The position numbers and the translations under genes are program-made. From Synechococcus sp. AG-679-A04 (lineage in GTDB: Bacteria; Cyanobacteriota; Cyanobacteriia; PCC-6307; Cyanobiaceae), in NCBI GenBank assembly GCA_003210775.1, contig QCUI01000017.1, forward strand, positions 1 to 35,197: 35,197 nucleotides of DNA, given 5' to 3'. This document shows, in pieces, positions 13,739 through 22,673 of the stretch; position 1 is the stretch's first letter, and every line of letters starts with the position of its first letter. A model generated the notes under the pieces. That model had not been told where the DNA came from and did no database searches. It worked only from the letters and a program-made list of their open reading frames with translations.

Positions 13739-15280
13739 ATGAGTCTCAGCACTGCAGCATTGTTGAACTCAAACGGATTCTTTCCTCCCAGCCTCGACAA
13801 AGATCAGGTTCGTCAGCGGATCTGGGAGTTGGAGACCGGGAAGGTCGGCTTCTACAGCGTGGGGCTTTATCCCGCGTCCCTTGCCTACAACTGCGCCATG
13901 CAGCAGAAGGACGAGGAGAATCTGCTGCTGGCACCCCGAGCCGAACGCAAGCTTCTCGGTGCGTTCACGCAGTCAGCCCTCGATGGCATGGACCCGAAGC
14001 ATGTAGCCGTCATGGAACGGATGGGCAGCCATCCAGTTGACGGTGGTCGTCAGCCCAACACCCTGGCTGACCTGCTCAGACGCTGTGAGCTGGTGGTACT
14101 CAGTGCCAACAGCAATCATGTTGAGGAAGACCTGATCGAAGCGATTGAACTCCGGGAGCACTTGGGTCGGCAACATGTTGTTCTGGCCTGTCTGGCCGGA
14201 TCATTCAGCCATGACAATCTGGTTAACGAGTCGTATGTGCTGTGCGAGAAAGTCCCAAGCCTGGGCTTTTTCTCCGGTTTTCATCGCCATGGCGCCCTGC
14301 GCAATCCACTCGACAGTTTCACGGCTAACTTTTGCCATCCCAATGCACTGACTGCGCTCCTGGGAGCGCGAATGCTGGATCGACTGTCTCCGAACATCCA
14401 GGTCTCAGCAGGTGTTCACAACATCGAGGGGCAGTACATCAAGGCAGCGAAAAACATGTCGTCGGTCTTCGCTGGCTTCGGATACACCTATCACCAGGAC
14501 AACCCTGGAGTGCTTCCGACCCTGCTGACGCTTTTGTTGGACCAGTGCCTGGACCAAGCAGCAACGGTTTCCATGGCACGACGAAATCGTCAAAGGCTTT
14601 ACAACCGTCAGCCCTTTGCATTGACGGAGCTCGGCTATGGCGTTCAGAGGATCGAAGCGGCTCTAGTCCGCGGCGGAGATATGGAGAAAGTGCGCGATCA
14701 CACCTTTGCGCAACTCACAGCCATGGTGGCTGATGTACGCGGCAGCATGATGTTGCCGGTTTCTGGGACACCCACCCGTAATTTTCAGGTCGGACAGGTG
14801 TTGGCAGAGCACATGAGGGCTGAAAAGCGCTGCCCACAATCGATGGAAGAGCTGGAGAACTGGTGCGAACAAGCAGGCCTGCGCAAGGGAGGACTGGAAG
14901 GTCTCAAGTCATTGCGCTACTGGCCACAGATTGTGCGCAAGTACGCCATTCCCGTGCATGACGCATCAATGGTGAACTTGCTTTACATGGCCATCTATGG
15001 AAACGCAACCACCAAGGATGTGGCGTTTTCGGTGATGACCGAAAGCCGAGAGTTGTCGAATTACTGCCAGGAATCGGTGCGACCCACCCACAGCCGACGG
15101 TACGCAGAAGCACTCCAGAACCTTGATCAGCCTGAAGCGATGGACTTATTGGTGAATGCTGTGATTGCCGATAACGCCCGCCGCTTGATTCGGGATGACA
15201 ATGGAATCGAGGAACCGGAGACCAGCGATGAACCACCGGCTTATCTCAAAGCCATGAACGTGATTGAAAACGCACTCTGA
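13739..15280 (+). CDS. Divergent glycerol-3-phosphate dehydrogenase-like protein
   Basis: The 513-residue product is longer than typical GpsA (about 330). Residues about 85-130 (RCELVVLSANSNHVEEDLIEA, then HVVLACLAGSF) resemble the second half of a GpsA Rossmann domain. Residues about 225-300 resemble the all-helical catalytic domain (VHNIEGQYIKAAKNMSSVF) and a later GTPTRNFQVGQ resembles the GpsA SRNxxxG loop. The N-terminal dinucleotide motif is not a clean GxGxxG. A role in supplying glycerol-3-phosphate for glucosylglycerol, given stpA 3 kb away, is inferred. It could instead be an unrelated cyanobacterial dehydrogenase. Confidence 0.55.
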   Translation: MSLSTAALLNSNGFFPPSLDKDQVRQRIWELETGKVGFYSVGLYPASLAYNCAMQQKDEENLLLAPRAERKLLGAFTQSALDGMDPKHVAVMERMGSHPVDGGRQPNTLADLLRRCELVVLSANSNHVEEDLIEAIELREHLGRQHVVLACLAGSFSHDNLVNESYVLCEKVPSLGFFSGFHRHGALRNPLDSFTANFCHPNALTALLGARMLDRLSPNIQVSAGVHNIEGQYIKAAKNMSSVFAGFGYTYHQDNPGVLPTLLTLLLDQCLDQAATVSMARRNRQRLYNRQPFALTELGYGVQRIEAALVRGGDMEKVRDHTFAQLTAMVADVRGSMMLPVSGTPTRNFQVGQVLAEHMRAEKRCPQSMEELENWCEQAGLRKGGLEGLKSLRYWPQIVRKYAIPVHDASMVNLLYMAIYGNATTKDVAFSVMTESRELSNYCQESVRPTHSRRYAEALQNLDQPEAMDLLVNAVIADNARRLIRDDNGIEEPETSDEPPAYLKAMNVIENAL

Positions 15281-15304
15281 GACTGGCCAACTGAATTCGG
15301 ATGA

Positions 15305-17968
15305 TCAGTGATGGTCAAGATTGATCACTGAATCAGCAATCTCTCGGTAGGGATCTGGGTCACAACTCAGAACAACGACTTGAAGGCCCAAATCAACGGC
15401 CTGCCGAAGCATGCTCCCAACAGCTTCAAGTCGCGAGGGATCGCTGTTGGTAAAGGCGTCATCGAACAACAAAGGCAGACAGCCGTCATGGCCATCGCGC
15501 AAAGCCTCGGCGATCGCCAAACGAACAGCTGCATTCAACTGTTCCTTTAGTCCTCCACTGAGTTGCGAGAACTCGAGACTCTGACCAGAGCGCTGAAGCC
15601 GCAGATCCTTCAAGCCGTCGCTGGCGTCAAAGCGAAGCTCGGAGCTGTCGCCGGGTTGCTGCAGAAACGGAGCAATGAAACGGTTGATGCTGGACCTCAG
15701 TGGTGATGAGTAGCGACGTGAAAGGTCGGCACGGGCTTCCTGGAATCGCTTGAGAAGCAACACCCGTGACTCAACCAGCTGTGTTTCCTGTTCTTCTGCA
15801 TGCTGAGCAACCTCAAGGCGATTCGATGCTTCCTCCAGTTCTGCATGCAGTTCTCGACCTCCGAGACGTTCGCAGCGTTCCAGCAATGAACCCCGTTCAC
15901 GATTCAGATCCGTGCGCTGACGATTGAACTTCAGCTCACGATCATCCAGCTCGGCCAGTGATCTTTCAACATCGGCACCAGCGGCGAGACCACAATCGCC
16001 ACTTAGCTCGAGCAGTTGATTCTGCAACAGCTCACATTGATGCGACACCTTCTTGAATTCAGCGTCGATTGTTTTCGCTGTGCCGTGGCGTGACTCGATC
16101 TCGTGTTGTTGTTGAAGCTGCTGGGCATGCCGAGCCACATGGCTCTCCAGTCGAATCCGGAGTTCCTGAAGCTTCCTGGACAGATCGGTCTGTTGAGCTT
16201 TGGCACGCTCATAGTCGGCACGCAGTGAGCGGAGCTTTTCCTGGACCGATTGATAGGTCTGGCGGCAGTCGTTCAACGCCTGCGCGAGATCGTCTTGAGC
16301 GGCAATCTCCGGATCAACTGGATGTTGTCGCAGCTCAGCGAGCTGCTGATCGAGTTGTTCGAGGTCTTGATCACCCTTCAGGTTGCTCTGCTGCTGTTCG
16401 ATGAGCTGGCGAAGACCTGCATCAAGAACAGCAAGCTGCTGTTGAAGCTCCGTGCGCGTCTGCAACTGAGCGTCTGCAGCTTCAAGGCTGCTGACACCCC
16501 AAAGCTTGAGGTGTTGCTCAAACAAGGACTGACACTGTGTCCTTTCGGCCATCAGTGCTGAAAGGCCGGTCCCTTCTCCAGGACTGACCAACAGGGTGAC
16601 GTCATCACCCACTTCAAGCTGAAAAGCACCAGTCCTTTGAGCAACGTCACCAATCCGGAGCTGTTCACCATCCAGGCGCACCGTCATGTCGGAGGACTGC
16701 AATTCGACTCGGGATGCCATGCTTTGGAGACGGATCTCCAGCTCACGGAGTTGTAATTGCTGAGCTTTCAGGGCCGTCAGATCGCTTGCGTCGCGACTCG
16801 GCAGTGCCACCAGCTGTTGCTTGAGCAAGGATTGCTTCTGTTCGAATTTGTCGCGTTGTTCCTTATGCCGACGCCTGTCCTGGATGCGTTGTTCAAGCCG
16901 TTCCTGGTCCTGACGACGTCGAAGGGCATGGCCGCGCTCTTCAAGCGCCTGACGCTTTCGATCGAGTTGTTCACACGCACGTCGTTGATCAACGAGTGTG
17001 CTGGACATCGTCTCGGCGGACTCGTTCATGACCCCGAGCTCCTGTCGCAACACCTTCATCGCCGTTTCAGCAGCCTGCATCTCCTTGATCAGGCGGCTCA
17101 AAGCACTGAGTTGTTGTTGCCATTGGGTCTGCTGAAGACGAAGAGGAGCCAGCCGTTGTTGCAGATCCTTGAGTGCTAAGAGCTGTCGACGGCGCTTCTG
17201 CACTTCCGGTGCGCGGCACTCCAACAGATCAAGAGCCTGCTCGTTGGCGTCAAGCTCGATGCAGGCCGCTTCATAACTGAGCAGTCGCTCCTGTGCCTCA
17301 GCTTGTTGCTCTGAAGCTTGTTGAACATCCTGGCGACGTTTCCAGAGTTCACTGTTCTGTTTCACGCCCCGACTGGTGAGACTGGAGGCCACAAGTTGCT
17401 CAAGCTGGTTGTAGACCTGCTGATCCATCGGCGACTGAAGTGATTGCTCAGCCTGTCCCTCTAGAGCGGTGATTAATCCCTTGAGGTCGTAGTGCTCGCC
17501 GCTGAGATCCAGAAGGTTGCGACCAGCCAGTCCTTGCATTACCCAGAGGTGAGCCCAACGGGTAGGTAGAACACGGTTCACCTGACGGCTACCAATGATC
17601 TCCTCGACTCCCAAAAGAACAGCCAGCTGATCCTCGGCATCGCCACCGAGCAAAGCCTCTTGACCGGCTCGGCTCAGGCGGCTGGTTCCCCCGGCACCGC
17701 TAAAGCATTTCAACAGTGACCAACGATGCCCAGCAGCATCGAAGTCGATCTCGACCTGGGGGTGACCTGCATGTGTGGCAGAGCGCAGATCACGAATTGC
17801 GGCTCCCGTGGCAGAGGCACGCAAAAACAATGAGCGGTGCATCGCCTCCACGAGCGAACTTTTACCGGATTCATTGGCACCACCAATCAAGGTCAGCCCA
17901 GGAGCAAAGGACACCTCAAGAGCTCGATGCCGGCGAATGCTTTCCAGTCGGCAACGAATCAGGCGCAT
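15305..17968 (-). CDS. sbcC: SbcC/Rad50-like SMC-type ATPase
   Basis: The 887-residue product has Walker A (GANESGKSS, residues 30-38) at the N-terminus, an ABC signature (QLSGGLKEQL) and Walker B (LPLLFDDAFTNSD) at the C-terminus, and between them some 600 residues of Gln/Leu/Arg/Glu-rich coiled coil. This is the Rad50/SbcC plan, closest in feel to the YhaN/AAA_27 subgroup. With the SbcD-like partner it would form a DNA end-processing nuclease that cuts hairpins and blocked ends. No clear CxxC zinc hook was seen in the middle of the coil. The start overlaps the sbcD stop by 10 bases, so the two are translationally coupled. Confidence 0.85.
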   Translation of the reverse strand: MRLIRCRLESIRRHRALEVSFAPGLTLIGGANESGKSSLVEAMHRSLFLRASATGAAIRDLRSATHAGHPQVEIDFDAAGHRWSLLKCFSGAGGTSRLSRAGQEALLGGDAEDQLAVLLGVEEIIGSRQVNRVLPTRWAHLWVMQGLAGRNLLDLSGEHYDLKGLITALEGQAEQSLQSPMDQQVYNQLEQLVASSLTSRGVKQNSELWKRRQDVQQASEQQAEAQERLLSYEAACIELDANEQALDLLECRAPEVQKRRRQLLALKDLQQRLAPLRLQQTQWQQQLSALSRLIKEMQAAETAMKVLRQELGVMNESAETMSSTLVDQRRACEQLDRKRQALEERGHALRRRQDQERLEQRIQDRRRHKEQRDKFEQKQSLLKQQLVALPSRDASDLTALKAQQLQLRELEIRLQSMASRVELQSSDMTVRLDGEQLRIGDVAQRTGAFQLEVGDDVTLLVSPGEGTGLSALMAERTQCQSLFEQHLKLWGVSSLEAADAQLQTRTELQQQLAVLDAGLRQLIEQQQSNLKGDQDLEQLDQQLAELRQHPVDPEIAAQDDLAQALNDCRQTYQSVQEKLRSLRADYERAKAQQTDLSRKLQELRIRLESHVARHAQQLQQQHEIESRHGTAKTIDAEFKKVSHQCELLQNQLLELSGDCGLAAGADVERSLAELDDRELKFNRQRTDLNRERGSLLERCERLGGRELHAELEEASNRLEVAQHAEEQETQLVESRVLLLKRFQEARADLSRRYSSPLRSSINRFIAPFLQQPGDSSELRFDASDGLKDLRLQRSGQSLEFSQLSGGLKEQLNAAVRLAIAEALRDGHDGCLPLLFDDAFTNSDPSRLEAVGSMLRQAVDLGLQVVVLSCDPDPYREIADSVINLDHH

Positions 17969-19134
17969 GAATCCGTTGCGTATGAATCAGTTGCGAATGA
18001 ATCCGTTGCGCAAAGACGGTGTAACTCGATCAAGGCCTGCTCAACCAGAGGATCAGCATTGCTTTGAAGCTCGTCCTGAAGACCTACCGCGATGCTGCTG
18101 ACCAGGGGACTATCCATCCGAAGCAGCAGCTCATCCCTCTCCTTAGCTGTTGGTTGACGGTGCAGCTTGCCTCGCAGGCGCAGGTGAAGAAGCTGTTCCC
18201 CGAGCAGCGCCAAACGTTCCTCCAGGTGAAGATGTCCCTGGAGACCTAGTTGTCCGTTGAGTTCAAGCCGCATCAGATCGCGCCCCACGCGACTGCCGAC
18301 AGCCTCAACAAGTTGTTGCTCGAGACGGGCCAGATCGGCATCGCCGTTGAGAGTCATGGTGATCCGATGCCACTGCAGACGACCCGTGGGTTTCACCATG
18401 ACCGTTGGCGGCTGGGCTCTTTCCACATCAATCACAAGAACCTGCGACCTCAAGCCATCGGTCCCGGTAGGGAAGCGATCGGGTTCCGGTGTGCCGCTGT
18501 ACCAGGTTCTGCGATCAACCTCCATCAGCGCATGCCAGTCGCCAAGGGCGATGTAATCGATTTGATCGCGGGGAAGGGGATCAAGGCAAAGCTGATTGAC
18601 CTGGCCATCACCACCGAAACCCTGCACCGAGCCATGAGCCAGGACAACTCGCGGGTTCACCGGATCAAGGTCCGTCCAGTTGAGCTGATCAAGCCAGCGA
18701 GACGGACTCTGGCTGTCCCGCTGTCGCTGCAAGGGGCATGGCAGCAGTGTGATCCCAGCAACATCGACCGGTTCCGGCTTGAGCACCAATTGAAGATTGT
18801 CAGCACGCTGCTGCATCTGCCGGCGAAGATCCTCTCTCCTCCAAATGCCACCCGCACCACCGTGATCATGGTTACCCGGGATCACCACGACAGGTGATTG
18901 GATCGATCCGATCGCTTCCAGCACCTCCATGACCATGGCGGCAGCCACCGTGCTCGAGTCGAACAGGTCACCAGCCACCAACACAACATCCACCTGTTCC
19001 TGGCTAGCCACCTCAGCAATCCTCAGAACAGCATCCACACGCTCCTGCTGCAAACGAGCCTGTTTCTGAGGATTTTCAATCCAGCGATAAGGCTTGCCAA
19101 TCTGCCAGTCAGCGGTGTGAAGGATTCGTGGCAC
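17959..19134 (-). CDS. sbcD: SbcD/Mre11-like metallophosphoesterase (DNA exonuclease)
   Basis: The 391-residue product has calcineurin-like phosphoesterase motifs: LHTADWQ (Asp9; the usual His is Gln), VAGDLFD (Asp56), PGNHDHGG (Asn88, His89), LAHGSVQG and ALGDWHA. It is the nuclease partner of the SbcC-like ATPase encoded directly after it. The C-terminus ends in repeated ATDSF/ATDSY/ATDSC units encoded by a 15-bp tandem repeat that runs into the start codon of sbcC. Confidence 0.85.
   Translation of the reverse strand: MPRILHTADWQIGKPYRWIENPQKQARLQQERVDAVLRIAEVASQEQVDVVLVAGDLFDSSTVAAAMVMEVLEAIGSIQSPVVVIPGNHDHGGAGGIWRREDLRRQMQQRADNLQLVLKPEPVDVAGITLLPCPLQRQRDSQSPSRWLDQLNWTDLDPVNPRVVLAHGSVQGFGGDGQVNQLCLDPLPRDQIDYIALGDWHALMEVDRRTWYSGTPEPDRFPTGTDGLRSQVLVIDVERAQPPTVMVKPTGRLQWHRITMTLNGDADLARLEQQLVEAVGSRVGRDLMRLELNGQLGLQGHLHLEERLALLGEQLLHLRLRGKLHRQPTAKERDELLLRMDSPLVSSIAVGLQDELQSNADPLVEQALIELHRLCATDSFATDSYATDSCA
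17967..18011 (+). repeat. Three tandem 15-bp units at the sbcD-sbcC junction
   Basis: Units at 17967-17981, 17982-17996 and 17997-18011 follow ATGAATCCGTTGCGT with one or two differences each. Read on the minus strand they encode the pentapeptide ATDS(F/Y/C) at the SbcD C-terminus. The last unit overlaps the sbcC start codon. A change of whole units would stay in frame. Confidence 0.9.
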
Positions 19135-19230
19135 CCGTGACGTTCAGACAACGATCACCATGCTGCCGCCTTCCCGCCTGATTTTCCGCACACTCATTGC
19201 TGGCAAAGGGCAACAAAGACGGCATGTTTC

Positions 19231-20385
19231 GTGATGAGACCCATGCGATTCGCCGTGTCCTCCTCGATCTCCAGCTCCAATTCGATCCTGGAGACCATCG
19301 CAGCCCTGTTCCATCCCCCTGAACAGATCGATGGAATCAGCCAGCTCGGGTCTGGAAATGTCAACGACACATTTCTGGTGACACTCAATCCCGGTGCTTC
19401 ACGCTCAGCCTTCGTGATGCAGCGTCTGAACACTGAGGTGTTCGAACAACCTGAGCTGGTGATGCGCAACCTGCTGAAACTGGGCAGCCACGTTGAGCAG
19501 CGCCTTGCACAACAACCGCCAGAACTGTTGGGTCGTCGCTGGGAGGTTCCCAAAGTTCTGCCAACCCTGGATGCCGATGGCCACTGGGTGGAGCATCAGG
19601 GTGAGTTCTGGAGGTCCATCACCCACATCGGTGCAGCCACCACAACGGATGTCATCCATGACGACCTGCATGCCCGTGAACTGGGCTACGGCTTGGGCAT
19701 GTTTCATCACCTAATTAGTGATCTGGCCACTGACGAACTGGCAGACACTCTCGAGAATTTCCACATCGCGCCGGCCTACCTGGCTGAATTCGACCTAGTG
19801 TTCTCCAGATCGAATCGTCAGAACAGCCACCGGATAACGGAGGCCGTCTCCTTCATTGAGGAGCGAAGACAAGGAATTGATGTTCTTGAACAGGCCTCTG
19901 CACGAGGTGAACTGAAAAGAAGGCCGATCCACGGAGATCCAAAGATCAATAACGTGATGATCGACAACGCCTCCGGACAGGCCGTAGGCCTGATTGATCT
20001 TGACACTGTGAAACCTGGACTGGTTCATTACGACATCGGCGACTGTCTGCGTTCCTGCTGCAACAGATTGGGCGAAGAGACTCTCGATGCCGAAACTGTC
20101 AGCTTTGATCTGGACCTTTGCCGAGCAATCCTTGAGGGATATCTTTCCATCGGCAGATCGTTCCTCACTCCAGAGGATTTCCGCTACCTGCCAGATTGCA
20201 TTCGCCTGATTCCACTTGAGCTCGGCATCCGATTCCTCACCGACCATCTTTCCGGAGATCACTACTTCCGCACAACAAGACCGCAACACAATCTCGATCG
20301 CGCAGAAGTTCAGTTTGCGCTCACCCGCTCGATCGAAAATCAGTGGACAGACTTAAAAGACCTTGTACAAGAACTGTCGTCATAA
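19231..20385 (+). CDS. Aminoglycoside-phosphotransferase-fold sugar kinase, NahK-like
   Basis: The frame opens at GTG 19231 with ATG at 19234 and 19243; about 380-384 residues. The APH/choline-kinase fold is clear: LGSGNVNDTFLV glycine loop, catalytic loop IHGDPKINNVMID, and metal-binding GLIDLDTVKPGLVHYDIGD. The K-I-N-N-V and DLDTVKPG details match N-acetylhexosamine-1-kinase (NahK) rather than drug kinases. The expected reaction is ATP-dependent phosphorylation of an amino sugar at the anomeric position. It is transcribed divergently from sbcD; no sugar operon surrounds it. Confidence 0.75.
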   Translation: MMRPMRFAVSSSISSSNSILETIAALFHPPEQIDGISQLGSGNVNDTFLVTLNPGASRSAFVMQRLNTEVFEQPELVMRNLLKLGSHVEQRLAQQPPELLGRRWEVPKVLPTLDADGHWVEHQGEFWRSITHIGAATTTDVIHDDLHARELGYGLGMFHHLISDLATDELADTLENFHIAPAYLAEFDLVFSRSNRQNSHRITEAVSFIEERRQGIDVLEQASARGELKRRPIHGDPKINNVMIDNASGQAVGLIDLDTVKPGLVHYDIGDCLRSCCNRLGEETLDAETVSFDLDLCRAILEGYLSIGRSFLTPEDFRYLPDCIRLIPLELGIRFLTDHLSGDHYFRTTRPQHNLDRAEVQFALTRSIENQWTDLKDLVQELSS

Positions 20386-20952
20386 CGCTAAGCATCAAGC
20401 TCTCTAACTCAGTTCTCTGAAAATCATGAATACAAACATCTTAATGAAAGAATAGAACGTTGACGCATGTTCCAAAGCTCTTGAGACGGTTCCTTTGAGA
20501 CCCCCTCTGATGAATAGTATTCGTCCTATCAAGAAGCAAAAAGACGAGAGAGGCAGTTCTGCCAACCAGACAGAAGGGGTCATTAAGATCTACAGCACAT
20601 AAATGATCATGGCCAACAACGTTTGCTCAACAATGCTCTAAAGCATCGATTTAAGGCAAGAACATTGAGCGATCTAGACGTTGCCGCCGAGGAATCAATA
20701 TCTGCAGAGGTAAAAAACGGTACTTGGCAACTCTGGCGATGGAGCCAATCAGGAACAAACAAGGAATCGGAAATTACCTACTTAGCACAACATGGGGCTT
20801 TCTTGGATTACTCGCTCGCCTAAACGTTTCCACTCCATTGGCGGCTTTTACTGAGCTATCCAAAGACTGTTTCAAAGCCTTTGTTGGAGTGCTGGTGAGT
20901 CTCGGTGTGGTCTCAATACGTCGCTTACTGATTAAATTAGCAGCCTAAAACG
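20386..20952. other. Intergenic with a possible structured RNA; no confident gene
   Basis: The stretch holds the candidate RNA at 20499-20581 (listed separately). Two overlapping short plus-strand frames (from TTG 20623 and TTG 20724) have non-standard starts and no motif; the second is hydrophobic near its end. I do not call either. Confidence 0.4.
20499..20581 (+). ncRNA. Candidate branched structured RNA
   Basis: An outer stem pairs GACCCC-TCTG (20499-20509) with CAGA-GGGGTC (20571-20581), with one internal mismatch. Inside, TCGTC (20521-20525) pairs with GACGA (20543-20547) and GGCAG (20552-20556) with CTGCC (20559-20563), giving a closed three-way arrangement. No second copy was found in the window. 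It could be a small RNA or a leader for a gene further down. Confidence 0.35.
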
Positions 20953-21372
20953 TCAGGCGTCCAGCTTCAAAATACTGATGTTGTATTCCTTGCAAATCAG
21001 CATAGAGATCGTAGCGATCGCCTGCTGAACAACGAGATCAGTATATTGGTTGGCTTCATCATTGAATTCAGGGATGAGCACTTCATAATCCTGAGAAGCT
21101 GAAGTTGGCATCAGCTTTAGCCGCTCACGATCTTCCTCTGAACAATGATTAAGCACAGTCTCTACAGCTGCTGAAATTAGCCACTCCCTAGCCTGCCTAT
21201 AGCCAGGCAAGCGGTCATTCTGTCCAACGTCGTTTGGCATCTTGTGATCCTTGATTATCTTTAGTTTGACAGCTCCAAAACACAGGTAGGCAGTGGAGAT
21301 AAGCGAAATACCGAAGAACTTTATAAGCTCAAAAACACGCTCTGATCCAAACAAGCGCCCAGACCCCTCCAA
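20953..21372 (-). CDS. Unknown protein with one N-terminal membrane segment
   Basis: The 139-residue product has one hydrophobic helix at residues about 16-37 (LIKFFGISLISTAYLCFGAV) and a soluble, charged C-terminal part. No family was recognised. It is a separate unit from the membrane gene that follows on the same strand (about 140 bases between them). Confidence 0.5.
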   Translation of the reverse strand: MEGSGRLFGSERVFELIKFFGISLISTAYLCFGAVKLKIIKDHKMPNDVGQNDRLPGYRQAREWLISAAVETVLNHCSEEDRERLKLMPTSASQDYEVLIPEFNDEANQYTDLVVQQAIATISMLICKEYNISILKLDA

Positions 21373-21516
21373 AGCGTGCGTACCGATCCAGCCCCACTAG
21401 CTTGCTGGCTCGATCACTTGAGCTGTCCCAGGCCTACCACTGACCGGCTTGCGACCCACTCGATGGTCACCTTGACAGGCGAATGGAGCACTACCCTCTC
21501 ACTATTTTTCATCCAT

Positions 21517-22140
21517 TCATTTGGATAGCCTTTGTTTCCATTCAGCGCGATTTAGAAGTATCCAAATTGTAATTAGACTGATGGATCCAACTGGACCTAT
21601 AAATACATGCCATATCTGTTCTCCGCTGGCGCTGAGCATGCCTCCAAAAACTGTCGTAAGCACCACTCCGCAGATCGGGTAGGCCCAAAGAAGTGGGTCG
21701 TGAAAATGCTTCCACCATTGAGCTAGAAATATGATTGTGATGATTGATTGAAGGGAAATTGTGATCTCTTTCCCAAAAAGCGGATACGCCACAATCCCAG
21801 CAGCCACAATTACGGAAAGCAATACTCGGAGCAGCTTGCTTGTGGTTACAGATGCGGCCAAGCTCGCCAGACCTCCTGCAAGACCAGCATAAAAAAGTCC
21901 GTTCCATCCACTTATGCGGTTGACATAGACCCAGCTCGTTTCTGTGTGATCCAACATTTCTGCAAAAGCAGCAACACTAAAAAAAGCAAAGCCAAGCAAA
22001 AGCAATGGAATGCCGCCATTCGACAAAACAGAGTGCAGTCTCGACTTTCTGATGTTTATTCGATAAGCAATCCAAGCAGGAACAAAAACTGCCTGAACGT
22101 GCGCCAACAGTAAAACAACAAAAAACAATGTGCCCCTCAC
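21517..22140 (-). CDS. Polytopic membrane protein of unknown function
   Basis: From GTG 22140 (TTG 22143 is in frame) the product is about 207 residues with six or seven hydrophobic helices, short loops and a charged C-terminus (NRAEWKQRLSK). No family was recognised. The GTG start overlaps the TGA stop of the upstream secreted gene in a 4-base GTGA junction, indicating translational coupling. Confidence 0.65.
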   Translation of the reverse strand: MRGTLFFVVLLLAHVQAVFVPAWIAYRINIRKSRLHSVLSNGGIPLLLLGFAFFSVAAFAEMLDHTETSWVYVNRISGWNGLFYAGLAGGLASLAASVTTSKLLRVLLSVIVAAGIVAYPLFGKEITISLQSIITIIFLAQWWKHFHDPLLWAYPICGVVLTTVFGGMLSASGEQIWHVFIGPVGSISLITIWILLNRAEWKQRLSK

Positions 22141-22556
22141 CAATGTGAATGCTTGAATAATTGCTTATGGGATTGGCAGAATAGATTTGATTGGTAATTC
22201 ATCGTCTCCCACGCCCATTCTTCCACGTTTTCACTGGGCTGTTCTTGCATTAAATTAAAGTTTCCACGGACGTCTGAGCAGTCAATAATCAATGATGATG
22301 GCACCTCCAGACCATTTTCAGACATGTTCTGAGTTGGAGTGTTGATTGCGACTCCGAAGACTGTTTTGCTTTCAATAGCTCTCGCATAGCTAAATACGTA
22401 GTCCTTGGGTGAATCAATATAAAAATAACCAAATTTTTCAGATGCATCGCCTAATTCAATTTTATTTGCAAAGGCTTTGTGGTGTTGGCCAAAAGCTGCA
22501 ATCAAAAAAGATGCTGATAGCAATAATTTCAACAGTCTTCGGGTCATGCCAAACAT
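22137..22556 (-). CDS. Secreted protein of unknown function
   Basis: The ATG at 22556 has GGAAG five bases upstream. The 139-residue product begins with a signal peptide (RRLLKLLLSASFLIAAFGQHH) and cleavage near AFA-NK (residue about 30). The mature part has two or three Cys (IIDCSD, LFCQSH) and no recognised domain. It is coupled to the membrane protein gene downstream through a GTGA overlap, so the two likely work together at the membrane or in the periplasm. Confidence 0.6.
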   Translation of the reverse strand: MFGMTRRLLKLLLSASFLIAAFGQHHKAFANKIELGDASEKFGYFYIDSPKDYVFSYARAIESKTVFGVAINTPTQNMSENGLEVPSSLIIDCSDVRGNFNLMQEQPSENVEEWAWETMNYQSNLFCQSHKQLFKHSHW

Positions 22557-22673
22557 CCATGCTTCCTTTTTTCTAGCAGTTCTATCTTGCTTGTCATCAC
22601 CCTGCGGTCAAATTGCACAGATCTTGGACAACTTTTCTATCTGAGAGATTGATTTGAAAGCTGAGTCTGCAGA

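Noticed and set aside
15300-15340. 8-bp inverted repeat TCAGTGAT/ATCACTGA at the 3' end of sbcC
   Set aside because: It lies mostly within coding sequence and has no T-run, so it is not supported as a terminator.
15305-19134. Many frames opposite sbcC and sbcD
   Set aside because: Antisense shadows in a GC-richer coding region; none has a motif.
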